Below, piece after piece: positions 47,986 through 59,570 of a stretch of 64,000 bases of DNA (its first letter is position 1; every line of letters begins with the position of its first letter). The notes beneath the pieces are model-generated. The model ran no database searches. It was given only the letters and a program-made list of their open reading frames with translations, and was not told the DNA's origin. The translations under genes were made by a program, and so were the position numbers. Origin of the DNA: Anaeramoeba flamelloides (lineage: Eukaryota > Metamonada > Anaeramoebidae); assembly GCA_027625915.1 (NCBI GenBank), contig JANTQA010000063.1, forward strand, positions 4,917,501 through 4,981,500, read 5' to 3'.

Positions 47986-49108
47986 ACAGAAATAAAATTT
48001 CTGTTTTTGGATTTTATTATTCATTAATTTAAAGATAAATATTTTTTTGAGGTGATCAAGAAGTTCATATATTTAACAAAAAGAAGATTTTTAAATATTC
48101 TTTAAATAATAAAAAACAAGAATTATAAATGAATATCAGTTTTTTAAAGTTAAAAACTTATAATAAAATGGAGACTTCTTTTTGATTGTTTTTTTTTTTT
48201 GTTTTTTTATGTGATTTTTTTTTATTTATGGTTTTTATTTTTTAGTAAATGGATTTTTGTTTTTTGTCGAATTCGGAAATTATTGACAAAAAAATAATAT
48301 TTTAAGAAAATTAAAAAAAATTGTTTTTATTTCTTATTTTATTATTTTTATTAAAAATAAGTAAAACAGCATATTATTTTTTATTTTCAAGCCAGTAAAG
48401 AGACCATTTTTTGATATTAGTAAAAAAAAAAGTTTACGGGAGTAGACATTTTTAAAAATAAAATGAAATCTTGTCAATATCTTGAAAATTTTTTTTTTTC
48501 GAATTATGTTTCGACTTATGAAATGGATGAGTTAACCTCATTTAAACAATTTATTGATTTGATTCTCCTTTCTGAAATTCAAAATTTACATGTTTCCAAT
48601 ATAAAACGAAAAAAAGTAACATATTATTTTGTTTATAAATTAAGTTAATTCTTGAAAATGGGAAAACAAATTTTTCGTTTTATGTTGGAAAGTATTGATT
48701 TTTAAAGCAAATTTTTTATTTGGTTTCTTTTTCTTTGATTAATATTTTGTTTCAAATCTCAGCCAATAAAACTAAATGAAGTATAGGTGATTCAATAAAT
48801 GAATATTCGATAGAAGCTTAACTACAGTTCATCTATTAAATTGAGATCTATAAAGCAAAAAAAAATTTACCTTTAAGGTTTTGAAAAAGTTGTTTTCTGA
48901 TTTACAAAAAATGAAAAAAAATTGCAAAAAAATTTTCAATTTTGAAAAATTTTTTTAACAAATTGTTTGGTGTTATTCACATGAATCCTTATAAAAATTC
49001 AATTAATTTTTGGCAGAAAAAAAATAATTTTGAATTGAGAGGAAAAAATTAACTAATTCCCAAATATCTTCAAGAAAATTTTATTTTGAAAAATCAAATT
49101 TTGTCTTA

Positions 49109-49304
49109 CAGTCAGTTTCACTTTTAAGGCACAAACTTTCAACGAAATTTAAGGCACAAAAAAAATCTCAAATTAAGGCACAAAATTCAGATCTTAGTAA
49201 AATAAATTGTAAAAAAAAATAATTACAAAATTTGTGCCTTATTTGAGAGTTTTTTGTGCCTTAAATTTCGTTGATAGTTTGTGCCTTAAAAGTGGAACTG
49301 ACTG
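49109..49304. mobile_element. MITE-A copy
   Basis: TA, CAGTCAGTTTCACTTTTAAG to AAGTGGAACTGACTG, TA. Full-length palindrome. Confidence 0.88.
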
Positions 49305-51113
49305 TAATACAAAAACATAATTTCAGAGTAATATTTTTAAATGACTTTAAATATTTGATTATTATAACTACTATTCTTAAAAAATACAATTATTTTTTAA
49401 TCCGTTGAATATATCAATTTTTTTTTGGTTTACAAAAAGTTTCATCTTAAAAAAAAACATAAATCAATATATTAATATTACTGGTAACAAAGAAATGTTA
49501 TAGTATAATAAAGATCAAAATTGCAATAAACGGGGAATAGATAAATTGTTATAAAAAAAAAGAATTTAATAGTTTTCTTTTTCAGAAAAATGGAAAAAAA
49601 AAATTGATCTTACTAAACTAATTTTCTTTTATGGCTTTCTTAGTCGATCAGAATTTTTTGACTCTTGAGATCTACAAAATTTGTAAGTAAAGAATACCAC
49701 CAATAACATATTTTAAAATTTTTCCTTGTTGTCATAGAAAACTAGTCCCTTAATGATTTTTTTATAGGTAAAATAGTTACAATAATAGAAATAATAGTAA
49801 TTTTATACGATTTGAGAATAATTTTGTCTTTTTTAAAATATTTTGTCCATTTTTTGGGTTTTTAATTGAAATTCTAAGTTGATTTTTCAATTCCTTAAAA
49901 AATAATTTATTTTAACAGACAAAAAATGGTAGTTTTTATGGATGATTTTATATATAATAAAGGTTTTGAATAGATATCTACAGAAAAAATTTAAACTAAT
50001 AAATTTAAAAATTAAAATAATTTTTTTAGATTATAATTTTTTTTACTTTTTTTGAAATTTTTTTTTTAGACACCTCTTGATTTGCCTTTTTTTTTCTCAT
50101 TACAAGACCGATATTTACTTGGTATAAAAATGTTATTTTAGTGTTATTGAAACAGTGGAAATGATTGTAGAGAAATCATATGAATTTCTATTGGAATTTT
50201 ATTTGGATCTTCGGTTGAAGATCAAAATTAAATATTGTTTTAATTTCAATCTGTACAGAAGAATTTTTATTTTTCAATTTTTCTGGCTATTAATTGATTA
50301 ATTAGATTTGAGTCCAGTATATATTAACTATTATTTGATTTTAATTATCCTACTGATTTATTGGTTCATGCTTTAAAGGGTTATTAGAAAAAAAATTATT
50401 TATGTTTGGATATTTTTTTTTACCTATTAGGGAAAAAAGGTTTATTCTATATACAAATTAGAAGATTTTATATCTAAAAGTAAAATATTAATAATAATAA
50501 ATTTAGAATTATAAAAAAAATTGTAAAATAAATAGTAATTATTTAAAAAGAATTAAACACAATTTTTTTTTCATTGTTCGTCATTTTTAAAATTTTTTTT
50601 TACTTATTTTTTCTAATTGGGAACGAAATAATAATATATAGTAATTTTTCTTTTCTTTTTTTTTTCAATCAAATTACAATTTGAAAAAATCATAGAACTT
50701 TTTTAAAATTAGAAATTTAAAATTGGATTTACAACAGATCAAAAATTATCAATGAAATTGAAGATTTTTTATTTAAATTTTGAAAAAGGAAATGTTCCAA
50801 AAAAAAAAGAAAATATTTTCTTTTGTGGTTTGTCCTTTTGGGTATTTATATTCATTTTTTTATTCATTTATTTTTTTTTAAATAGGTTTAATATGGTTTT
50901 TAATGAATAATTTATAGATTCTATATTTAACTTTTTCTTTTCGATAAGATACAAGAAAATCTTAAAAAATGATAAAGAATTAATTTTTTCTTAATATATA
51001 AAAATTAAACAAACCATGCATTAAAGTTGCCAGATAATGTAATTTATTTAAAATCCATTTCTTTCACAAAATATTAACTATTTATTGCAACAAAAAAATA
51101 CTATTAATTATTA

Positions 51114-51310
51114 CAGTCAGTTTCACTTTTAAGGCACAAACTTTCAACTAAATTTAAGGCACAAAAAAATCTCAAATTAAGGCACAAAATTTGGAATTTC
51201 ATTTTTTACAATTTATTTTTATTAGAATTTGAATTTTGTGCCTTAATTTGAGATTTTTATTGTGCCTTAAATTTCGTTGAAAGTTTGTGTCTTAAAAGTG
51301 AAACTGACTG
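51114..51310. mobile_element. MITE-A copy
   Basis: TA, CAGTCAGTTTCACTTTTAAG to AAGTGAAACTGACTG, TA. Centre has the opposite orientation of the asymmetrical AATTTGGAATTTCATTTTTT segment compared with 40082, showing both insertion directions. Confidence 0.88.
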
Positions 51311-52923
51311 TAAAATGAAAATTAATTTTATTTTTTGTTGTAATAAATATTATATTTTGATTTGGAAAGGTGTAAATTTGCTTTTTATTCTTTAGAAACT
51401 ATATTTTTAATGGTTATGATTTTATTAATTTGTAGAAAATTTATTTTGTAATAAATAGAGTTAAAAATTAAAATTATTGATTTTAAGGAAACTTTATTGA
51501 AATGTTGATATTAATATTTTTCTCAATCCGAAAATACAATAATCTATTTTATATTTTTCTAAAAATAGAGAAAAATTAAAGTATAAAAATTCTACTATAT
51601 TAAAAAATTTGCAAGTTATTTAAAATTATTTTTTTATAAAAAGTATTTTGTGAAATTTAATTTTTGTTAGTAATCAAAAAAGATTAAACCTAAATATAAA
51701 TATTTTTTTTTGAAAGAATTCATCAATAATTTTTATTGTAATAGGGTATGTACAGAAATTAATTATATTTATCAATAATAATCTCACCAAATGATATTTT
51801 TGAAGGGAAAATTATTAGTGTCAGAAATTTTTTAATATTTACAAATAGTATTTTAAGTGTTAATTGATTTAAAATTTTATACAAGTATTTTTTCCTTATT
51901 ACCAGAAATTTTAGTACTATAAGAGCTTTTATGATAAATTTTGATTAAAAAAAATAAATTCCATAATTTTGATCAATTGTAAGTAAAGAATATGCTAGTA
52001 AATTTTTTAAAAAAAAAATCATATTGTAAAATTGAAAAGTTTTTCGAAAAAAAGAATTTTGCACTTTAATCTTAATAAAAAAAATACAAACTATTTAATT
52101 GTTTATTTCTTTAGTTAACAATAATTTTTTAAATAATAATTGTTTTAAAACTTTATTACTTTAAAATATTCTAATATTTCCAAAAGTGATTTCATTTTTG
52201 AAATTTTGGAATTATAATATCACAATAATTCCACTTGAATTTGTTTTTATTGGCATGTTCTACTTGTTGAATTCAATTTTAAAATAATATTTCAAAAAAA
52301 TTACAAATTTTTTTAATTCTGATTCAAAGTAATCAAAAAAAAAAAAAACAATTTTTTATTTAGTACCAAAACTCTATGTAATCAAACAAAAAAAAAAATG
52401 ATTATTTTAATTCCATTTCAACTTAAAATAATTACCTTATCAGGAATAAATATAAAAACATCAGTATTGTTAAAAAAAAGGAGATTAAAATAAAAATATT
52501 ATGAAGAAAAACCTAAAATATTTATTTATTAAAGAAATATAAGATATTTTTAAACAATTTTTTAAAAAAATTATTAATTATTAAATTTTGAAAATGATGG
52601 CGTTCTTTGAAAAACCAAGATTTGCCAATGAATAAGTTGAAACTAACCATTGAAATATCAAAAAGAATCATTAGATTTCATGTAATCAAAAAAAAAGAAT
52701 TATTTGTTATTTTTTTCAAAAAAAGAATCAAAATATGAGCTCTGAATATCTGTATAAAATGCAGTACTTCAATTGTTCAAAATCAAAGAAAAATGTACTC
52801 ATAGGTAATAAAAATATTTAGGCCAATAAAAGATAAGTTCTCTCCTAAACATTATACATCAAAATTAAAATAATATTTATGCTTATTTATTTATTCAAAT
52901 AAATTTTTTAATCGGAACATGGG

Positions 52924-52950
52924 TATATATATATATATATATATATATAT
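52924..52950. repeat. (TA)n microsatellite
   Basis: About 27 bp of alternating TA, 110 bp beyond the stop of the helicase gene. Confidence 0.9.
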
Positions 52951-53059
52951 ACTCGTAATAATAAATAATGTTTAATAAAAAATATTATATTCCTAAAGAA
53001 AAAATTAAAATAAATTTGGAATATATTTTATAAAAAATAATTTAAATGATATTTTTTTT

Positions 53060-56000
53060 TCAATAATTTTCTTTTTCAGTTTTAATTGAATTTTTTAGTT
53101 CATTAAAAGACTTAATTTCATTTGTTGGTGAACGATTATTTTGGAATTGTGGTAATAACCGTATTTTTTTTATTGGCGATCTTATAAAAACACTTTGAAA
53201 AACATTTTTAAACATGCAAAGGTATTTCAATTTAGTGGTATATATTCCCATCATTTGACCACAAAATAAACAATAAAGCTCGGAATATTCTAAATTTGAA
53301 AATTTATCAAATTTTTTTGTTTTATCAATTGTTCCTTTAAATTTTTTTTTTTGAAATTGGTTTTCAAGGATCAAAAAGCTCGTAAACTGAGATCGAAAAT
53401 TGCAATTGAATTCTTTTGGCATTGCTGAAATGTTATCAAAATTATTCTCCCAATCATATAATATGTTCCCACATCCGATACAGCATACCCTTGTATTATT
53501 TTTATTTTGGTTTTGACGGTTAACATTATTTGTGTGGTTAAAATTATCTTGTAATGTATCTCTTTTCATCATTTTATTATTATTATTATTATTTATGTTG
53601 ATGTTTTCATTTTTAATTTTTGGAAACGTTTGCTTATTGGTTGTATTGGTATAATTAGGATTCTTGATTTCTTGTTTTATCTGGGGAGCGGGTTTTTTTG
53701 GCGAGAGATTTTGTAATGGCATGTTTTTATTCGGAGTTATTGATTGGATGGAAAATTTTTTAAATCCAATTCCATTTGAAAGATTTTGTGTGTTAATTAA
53801 ATTCTTTGGGATGATTGGAGTCTCTTTTATTTTATTTTTTTTTGGATCAATATATGGTGATTGTGTTTTCTGCCGCTGCTGATACTGTAGTTGTTTTAGT
53901 TGTTGTTGTTGTGGTGGTGGTTGTTGTTGTTGTTGTTGTGGAAATTTCTGTTGTGTGTATTGTTGTTGTTGATATTGTTGTTTTCGCTGTTGCTGCTGTT
54001 GTTGTAATTGTGGTGAAAAATTATTTTGTAAAATTGTTTGGTTGTTCAGAGAAAATTGATTATTCAGTTTAAAATGTTTTTGATTTAAATTTAAATTCGG
54101 TCTAAAATTTTGTTGTGTCCTTAATTGTTGATGTTTAAACCAATTTTGATTTTGATTTTGAAGTTGATTTTTCTGATGATTATTATAATTATAATTATTG
54201 CAATTTTGGCTTAGGCTTAGGCTTTTATTAAAGCGGTGGGGTGAACTATTTTTAGTTTGAATGGCATTCTGACTCGAATATGGGCGGTTTACAAATGAAT
54301 TGTTCTTATTATAGTTATTAATAACGTTATAACTTAATATATTATAATTATTATTGGCCATTTGTGAATTATTCAATATTTTGTTATTATATTGGCTGTT
54401 TTGTTTTACTAAGGATGATAATTTATTTGATTTTGCAAAATTCAAATGAAATGTAGATGTGTATATTTGGTTACTTTTGGGGATATTGTCAGATTTGCTT
54501 GGCACTATTGGATTTTTTTTAATATTATCAAAAAAGTTTTTCAGATCGCTAACCGATCGTTGCCAATCATGATAATTAATAATATTATTTCTGATCCATT
54601 TAGTTAAATTCGCTTTCACGCTGTTTGTTGCATACCGCGAATCAACGAAAATGATTGACCCATAGTCGTATCTGTGTCTCAGGCATCTGCCTATAGCCTG
54701 GTTTAACGCTCTATATGCTTGCAAGTCGTACCATTTACTCCCGTTTAATAGGCCCCTCTTTTGAGAAAATTCATTATTGTACCCCCTTTTTTCAAGTATC
54801 TGCAAGTTTGAAAGATTAGGATAAGGTATCCCAAGAACTATTGTGCACCTAGCCTTATCATCTGCAAAATCCATTCCCTCGCTGACCTTCCCACGGTAGG
54901 CAACAAAAAAAATTGCGCCCGTTTTTGGGTTTGATTCCTTTTTATTTTTTTTTATTGCCTTATAATATTTCTTCATTGTGCTCGTAAATTTTTTACTTTT
55001 CCCCTGTGGCTCAACAAACAGATCTTTGATTTCTGCTAATTGCTCCCATAATTTTGTTGATTGCCATCGTGATTTAAATTTATTCATCAGTGTATAGGAA
55101 GGGAAAAACACCAAAATGCCGTCAGGGATCACTTTCGCATAATTTAAGATCAATCTGCCGATAGAATCTTGGACTTCCAATTTTTTTGTGTTATTATAGA
55201 CCAATTTATATTCTACGTTATCTGGGCCCCTTGATATTGTACCAATTCTGGCCTGCCTTGGGATGTCTATGACGTGCCCGGCTTCCAATTTAATGGGGAA
55301 TTCTGTTTGTAATTCTGATTCAAAGGATGTGATGGGCGATAATGTACCAGATGTTAAAATTGTAGATCGTGTATTTTTAAACCCGTCATGGAACGCTAAA
55401 GATGATGAGTTACACCAAATGAAAAGTTCATTTTTCACAGTGTTATTCAATAATTGCTGTTTGCCGTCAATGAATTTTGGTTTTCTTTTTCGACTAAGAT
55501 CTTCGTCTTTATTGTTTTTATTTTGATTATTGCTATTATAGTATCTATTTTTAAAAGTGGGCAGCGATTGTTTTAAATACATTGCAAACTGATCGGAAAA
55601 CTTGAAAAGAAATTGTGTGCAATTAAAAAGACCTTCAAATACTCTTGCAGCCAAGGCGCTGAATTCAGGTATTGGCTTTAGGGCCTTGACTAATTCCTCT
55701 TCCAAGTTATTATCGTTTTTGACCTTTGTGCCGACTTTTCTTTGGATCCATTCATAATTCTTTCGTGCCTCATAAATGACATTTGGGGTGATCTTAAATT
55801 CTTTAAAGGCATCACTAATATCGGATCCATTCCATTTTTTATATTTGTTCCCGTACCGATCAGTTGTAAACCCAGAGACAGACAATTTTTCGATCATTGT
55901 TTGTAGCGTATTGGTTAATATTTGAAGCAGCTCTGCCTTCTCCACAAATTTTTGTCCATACTTGATTAATTTCTCCCTGAGTTCAATTGAGATCCTTTCA

Positions 56001-57328
56001 AGATCGCCCAGAGAGGCACTAAAATTCAAGGACTCTCTCGCCACATTTTCAATGTTATGCGCCTCGTCAATGACAACCACCTGATCGTCCAAATCAATTT
56101 TTAAAAGCTTCCTAATGCTTGGCTGTATCAAATAGTTGTATGGTGACAAGACCAGGTCTGCTTCCTTTTGTAGCCCTCGAGACAAATAGTATGGGCACAC
56201 ACACTCTTCTTTTCCAAAGTCCTTTAAATCCTCCATGTCCCACACCTTGTTTTCTAAATGAAAAGACTCAAACGTGAGATCGCGCTCTTCAAGTCGTTTT
56301 TTATACGGACACATCCCCCTTCTGATCAATTTCTTACACGCCTGGTTTTCACCAAGACTGCTTTTTAAAACCTCTTTGTTTAAGCAATACTGCTTTCTTG
56401 ACCCTAAAGTTGTCATGTTGGGCTTGTAGCATGACTTGCTTAATTCTCGCACTAATTGCTTTATTTGGTTATGCGTACGAGAACACAAATAAATGGTGGG
56501 CAATAATTGGATTTCTTGCGATTTTTGGTTGCCAATAGGAACCACGTTTGGGTTGACAGAAGACATCCTTGTTTTTTTTGCCTTGTTAACAATGGGCGAT
56601 CTTTTCGGTTGGATTACTTTGATGCCAGAATCAGAATATGAATTAGAGTCAGACCCTGAATTAGATACAGAATTGGTGTCTGTGTCACTGCTTGGGTCAC
56701 TTGGATATATTGAGTCTAAGCCATACTTTAAATAGAGATCTTTTTTTAAAGGGTTTGGTGCCTTTTTCTTTTTCTTTTTCTTTTTCGTTTTCTTTTTCTT
56801 TTTTGTTTTTTTCTTTGTCTTTTGTGTTTTTGTTACTTGTTGTTCTCTATTTGCTTGCGGCTTTTGGTCCTTTTTTTCTTTCAGTTCCTCTTCCATTTTT
56901 TCTTGTGAAGAGTTCGATTGCAAGACTGTTTTTTTTGAATTCATGATAAAGGTTTTGAATTTTTTATTAAAAAGTTTTTTGTCTTCACTAAATTCTCCTT
57001 CTTCTTCTTCTTCTTCTTTTTTTTCTTCCTCTTTTTCTTCTTCTTTTGTATATTTGATTCTTGTTGTTTCTCCTAAATTCCCTTGCAATAGTTGCAAATT
57101 GTTCGTTTTTTGATGTTCCCTCCAGGCTAAACTTGCAGTTAAGAGGACAATCGATTTACCAGTCCCTGTAGGTGATTCCAACAAGCAGTTTTTTTTATTG
57201 ATCAGACCATGAATAATTCGTTCACTCATTTCATGCTGTGATCGATAAAATTCAAACGGTGACAAGACTTCAATGCCTTGGTAATTGTATTTTGCTTGAA
57301 CTTTTGTTTCTTTTTTAGTTTTGTTCAT
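53060..57328 (-). CDS. FANCJ/BRIP1-like Fe-S DNA helicase with C-terminal two-CxxC domain
   Basis: Superfamily 2 5'-3' helicase; FANCJ unwinds forks and G-quadruplexes in crosslink repair and recombination. I start at ATG 57328 (1422 residues). Seen: Walker A PTGTGKS 53-59; a charged insert of about 200 residues (73-273) with K runs, where human FANCJ also has an insert with its nuclear signal; motif Ia CSRTHNQ; Fe-S cysteines C315, C331, C340, C378 (CPYY); DEAH 421-424; TSGTLSP near 660; EGMDFAD near 818; and WYDLQAYRALNQAIGRCLRHR (motif VI 877-886), which is closer to FANCJ than to RTEL1, DDX11 or XPD. Residues about 950-1275 are N/Q-rich. The C-terminus (about 1280-1385) has C1283-x2-C1286 and C1353-x2-C1356 in a globular-looking stretch. 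Single exon. Confidence 0.9.
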   Translation of the reverse strand: MNKTKKETKVQAKYNYQGIEVLSPFEFYRSQHEMSERIIHGLINKKNCLLESPTGTGKSIVLLTASLAWREHQKTNNLQLLQGNLGETTRIKYTKEEEKEEEKKEEEEEEGEFSEDKKLFNKKFKTFIMNSKKTVLQSNSSQEKMEEELKEKKDQKPQANREQQVTKTQKTKKKTKKKKKTKKKKKKKKAPNPLKKDLYLKYGLDSIYPSDPSSDTDTNSVSNSGSDSNSYSDSGIKVIQPKRSPIVNKAKKTRMSSVNPNVVPIGNQKSQEIQLLPTIYLCSRTHNQIKQLVRELSKSCYKPNMTTLGSRKQYCLNKEVLKSSLGENQACKKLIRRGMCPYKKRLEERDLTFESFHLENKVWDMEDLKDFGKEECVCPYYLSRGLQKEADLVLSPYNYLIQPSIRKLLKIDLDDQVVVIDEAHNIENVARESLNFSASLGDLERISIELREKLIKYGQKFVEKAELLQILTNTLQTMIEKLSVSGFTTDRYGNKYKKWNGSDISDAFKEFKITPNVIYEARKNYEWIQRKVGTKVKNDNNLEEELVKALKPIPEFSALAARVFEGLFNCTQFLFKFSDQFAMYLKQSLPTFKNRYYNSNNQNKNNKDEDLSRKRKPKFIDGKQQLLNNTVKNELFIWCNSSSLAFHDGFKNTRSTILTSGTLSPITSFESELQTEFPIKLEAGHVIDIPRQARIGTISRGPDNVEYKLVYNNTKKLEVQDSIGRLILNYAKVIPDGILVFFPSYTLMNKFKSRWQSTKLWEQLAEIKDLFVEPQGKSKKFTSTMKKYYKAIKKNKKESNPKTGAIFFVAYRGKVSEGMDFADDKARCTIVLGIPYPNLSNLQILEKRGYNNEFSQKRGLLNGSKWYDLQAYRALNQAIGRCLRHRYDYGSIIFVDSRYATNSVKANLTKWIRNNIINYHDWQRSVSDLKNFFDNIKKNPIVPSKSDNIPKSNQIYTSTFHLNFAKSNKLSSLVKQNSQYNNKILNNSQMANNNYNILSYNVINNYNKNNSFVNRPYSSQNAIQTKNSSPHRFNKSLSLSQNCNNYNYNNHQKNQLQNQNQNWFKHQQLRTQQNFRPNLNLNQKHFKLNNQFSLNNQTILQNNFSPQLQQQQQQRKQQYQQQQYTQQKFPQQQQQQPPPQQQQLKQLQYQQRQKTQSPYIDPKKNKIKETPIIPKNLINTQNLSNGIGFKKFSIQSITPNKNMPLQNLSPKKPAPQIKQEIKNPNYTNTTNKQTFPKIKNENININNNNNNKMMKRDTLQDNFNHTNNVNRQNQNKNNTRVCCIGCGNILYDWENNFDNISAMPKEFNCNFRSQFTSFLILENQFQKKKFKGTIDKTKKFDKFSNLEYSELYCLFCGQMMGIYTTKLKYLCMFKNVFQSVFIRSPIKKIRLLPQFQNNRSPTNEIKSFNELKNSIKTEKENY
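53880..54010 (-). repeat. CAA/CAG-rich polyglutamine coding tract
   Basis: Encodes residues about 1106-1149 of the FANCJ-like helicase, with runs of up to nine Q broken by R, K, Y, P and L. Mixed codons (CAA and CAG) indicate an aged tract. Frames on the plus strand here are V-rich shadows. Confidence 0.85.
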
Positions 57329-57659
57329 AAACAAGCAGACAATTTTTAATTATTTTAAATCTTTGAGGTTGTCGAAATAAAATTCAAAAAATTCAAATAA
57401 ATTAAAAAAAATGATTTTCCATAATTGAATTTCTTTAAATATGATATTTTTCTTCATTTCCATTTTTAGTTAAGTTTTTAAAAGTCGAAGCAAAACAAGC
57501 AATCTCAAATTAAAAAAAGAATGTAAATTGACTAAAACGTTTTTATGTTTCAAAAACCACAAATTCTTTTATTGTGATTATAACTTTTTTGTTTTTTTAT
57601 TACAATGATTTTGAAATGAGATGAAAAGGAAATGTGAAATACCCTTAATATTAAATTCT

Positions 57660-57900
57660 ATTTATTAGTACAAAATAAATTGAACAAATTTTTCATTCAT
57701 CTTTCCATTTAAGAGTTCTTGAAAATCAAAGTAAGATTTCAAATTTTTCTTTCTTAAAACTCAGCCTAAATTATTAATTTCTCCTTTTAGAATTGAGGAC
57801 TTTTGTTGATTTATTTTAAATTACTGGACTAATGTTATTTTTGGAAAGCTGAATCAAAATTTTGATCCTTTTATTGTACAATTAACATGATTTTCACTCT
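57660..57900. mobile_element. Inverted-repeat element family I, copy 5
   Basis: Left AACAAATTTTTCATTCATCT, TTCCATTTAAG; right TTTTTGGAAAGCTGAATCAA, AATTTTGATCCTTTTATTGT, ACAATTAACA. Right end close to copy 2; left worn. Confidence 0.5.
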
Positions 57901-58101
57901 TGGAATTTAAAGCTGAATTGAGAAAACTCTCAAGGTAAAAAAAGTTTTTTAATCTCATAATTTCGTTGTCTTATTAAGGGCTATGTTTGAAAGGAAAATT
58001 TAATGTATGGTGTGTTTTTATCTATGTTTGGTTGTTTGTGATTCTCACAAATCTTTCATCATTAAGATCAAAGAATAAAATTATAATATTTTTTAACTTA
58101 A

Positions 58102-59570
58102 GTGACTAGTAGCTCTTATTTAAAACTTTTAATAAAAGTACCAGAGTAATTATTTTCTAAATAAAGATGATTAAGTACTTATAAACTCAACTTTATTTAT
58201 CAACTTTAATAAGAAATGAATTTTCATTTTTTTAATCATTCATTTTTCCTAATGAAATTTTCAGTAAAAAGATCTTTTTTTTTTGATTGGGATTTTTGGA
58301 TCAAATTTGAAAAAGAAAAATTTACCAATCAATTTTTATTTTGAAGAAATCTCACTTTTTGTAATTTTTGAGAGTTTGTGTTGAACAAATAACTTTGAAA
58401 TTTTAATCTTAATATAAAAATACAAGAAAAATAAATCCAATATTTATTACTTGAAGATTGGAAAAAATTGATCCTTTATTTTAATTCACCAATATTTATT
58501 AAAACTCTTGAAATTTAGTAGATTATGAAATATTTTTTTTTGCAAATTTTAGAGTATAAATAACAAATCATTATTTTTAAAATTATTTATTTGATTATAT
58601 CAGTGTTTTTTTTTATTAGAATTATTAAATTTGAATTAGTGTTATTTATTTAAAAATCTTTAAAAAATTGAGAAATAATTGTAAAGAATATTAATACATT
58701 AAATCTTTATGTTGTTAATAAATCACTAAAAGAATTAAGATCGGGTTATTAATTATTGATTATAAATTATTAAATTAAAAATCATTATTTTGCGCATAAG
58801 TTGAATTTTTCAGGTTTAAAAAAAGTATTTCGCGAGAATTTTTAATTCGATAATTTGGATTTTTTTCTCGTCTTTTTCTATTCTTCAAATAAATTCAAAA
58901 AATTGATTCAAAATATTCTTTGAATCAAAAAAAAATATACAGCCAGTTCGACTTTTAAGGCACAAACTTTCAACGAAATTTAAGGCACCATAAAAATCTC
59001 AAATTAAGGTACAAAAGTCAGTTTCTAGTAAAATAAAGTGATAAAAAAAAATCCAAATTTTGTGCTTTAATTTGATATATTTGTGTACCTTAAATTGGGT
59101 TGAATTTTTATGACTTAAAGTTGGAACTGGCAGTATATTTTTTAAAGTTTAATATAATTAAGATATTTTTTTTTTGAAATTAAGTAGATTTTTTATACTG
59201 ATTTATTATAGAACTTGGTGGTTTTATTTTTAAACTGTATTTTTTACATGTTCTTTGAAAATAATAAGATTTCTTATTTCTTTTAAAGAAAATAATTTTT
59301 TCTAAATAATTCAGATATTTGTTGAATTTTGAACTTTTCCAAAAATGAAAAAAGTGTATCAAACTTTTAAAAACAATATTTCATTGCTGAAAATAGCTTT
59401 GAAAGTAAGTTTTAGTTTTATAATAATCAGTTTTTTACCCCATTCTTTAATTTCAAGAAACCCTGAAATTATTTTGAATTTTCTATTGGATTTACGGAAG
59501 ATTTTTTATAGTTGTCTACTCCCCTGTTTTAGACAGAAAACTAAATTAAGTTTAAAATACTTCTAATGAC
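58102..59570 (+). repeat. Dispersed repeat family D, copy D4, carrying a nested MITE-A
   Basis: Starts GTGACTAGTAGCTCTTATTT after TTAA (58098-58101) and runs in the opposite direction to D1-D3. The alignment is broken at a TA by a MITE-A (58940-59133) and resumes beyond it. A short frame near 59345 reads MKKVYQTFKNNISLLKIALK, as in D3. Confidence 0.55.
58940..59133. mobile_element. MITE-A copy nested in D4
   Basis: TA, CAGCCAGTTCGACTTTTAAG to TAAAGTTGGAACTGGCAG, TA. It sits where D1 (about 4040) and D3 (about 42210) are continuous, so it inserted after D4 did. Confidence 0.85.

Larger units (their letters stand above)
47986..53059. other. 5-kb gene-free interval
   Basis: Contains two MITE-A copies (49109-49304 and 51114-51310), a D-type terminus (AACTAGTCCC then TTAA at 49741-49754) without a recognised body, and a TA run at 52924-52950. 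A 61-codon frame at 48463-48648 starts with ATG but shows no family motif. Confidence 0.6.

Noticed and set aside
48463-48648. 61-codon frame after the TPR gene
   Set aside because: ATG and fairly ordinary residues, but too short and without homology cues; left unannotated.
53664-54072. Plus-strand frames, one with a long V run
   Set aside because: Antisense of the Q-rich linker of the FANCJ-like helicase; CAA/CAG read backwards gives V and other residues.
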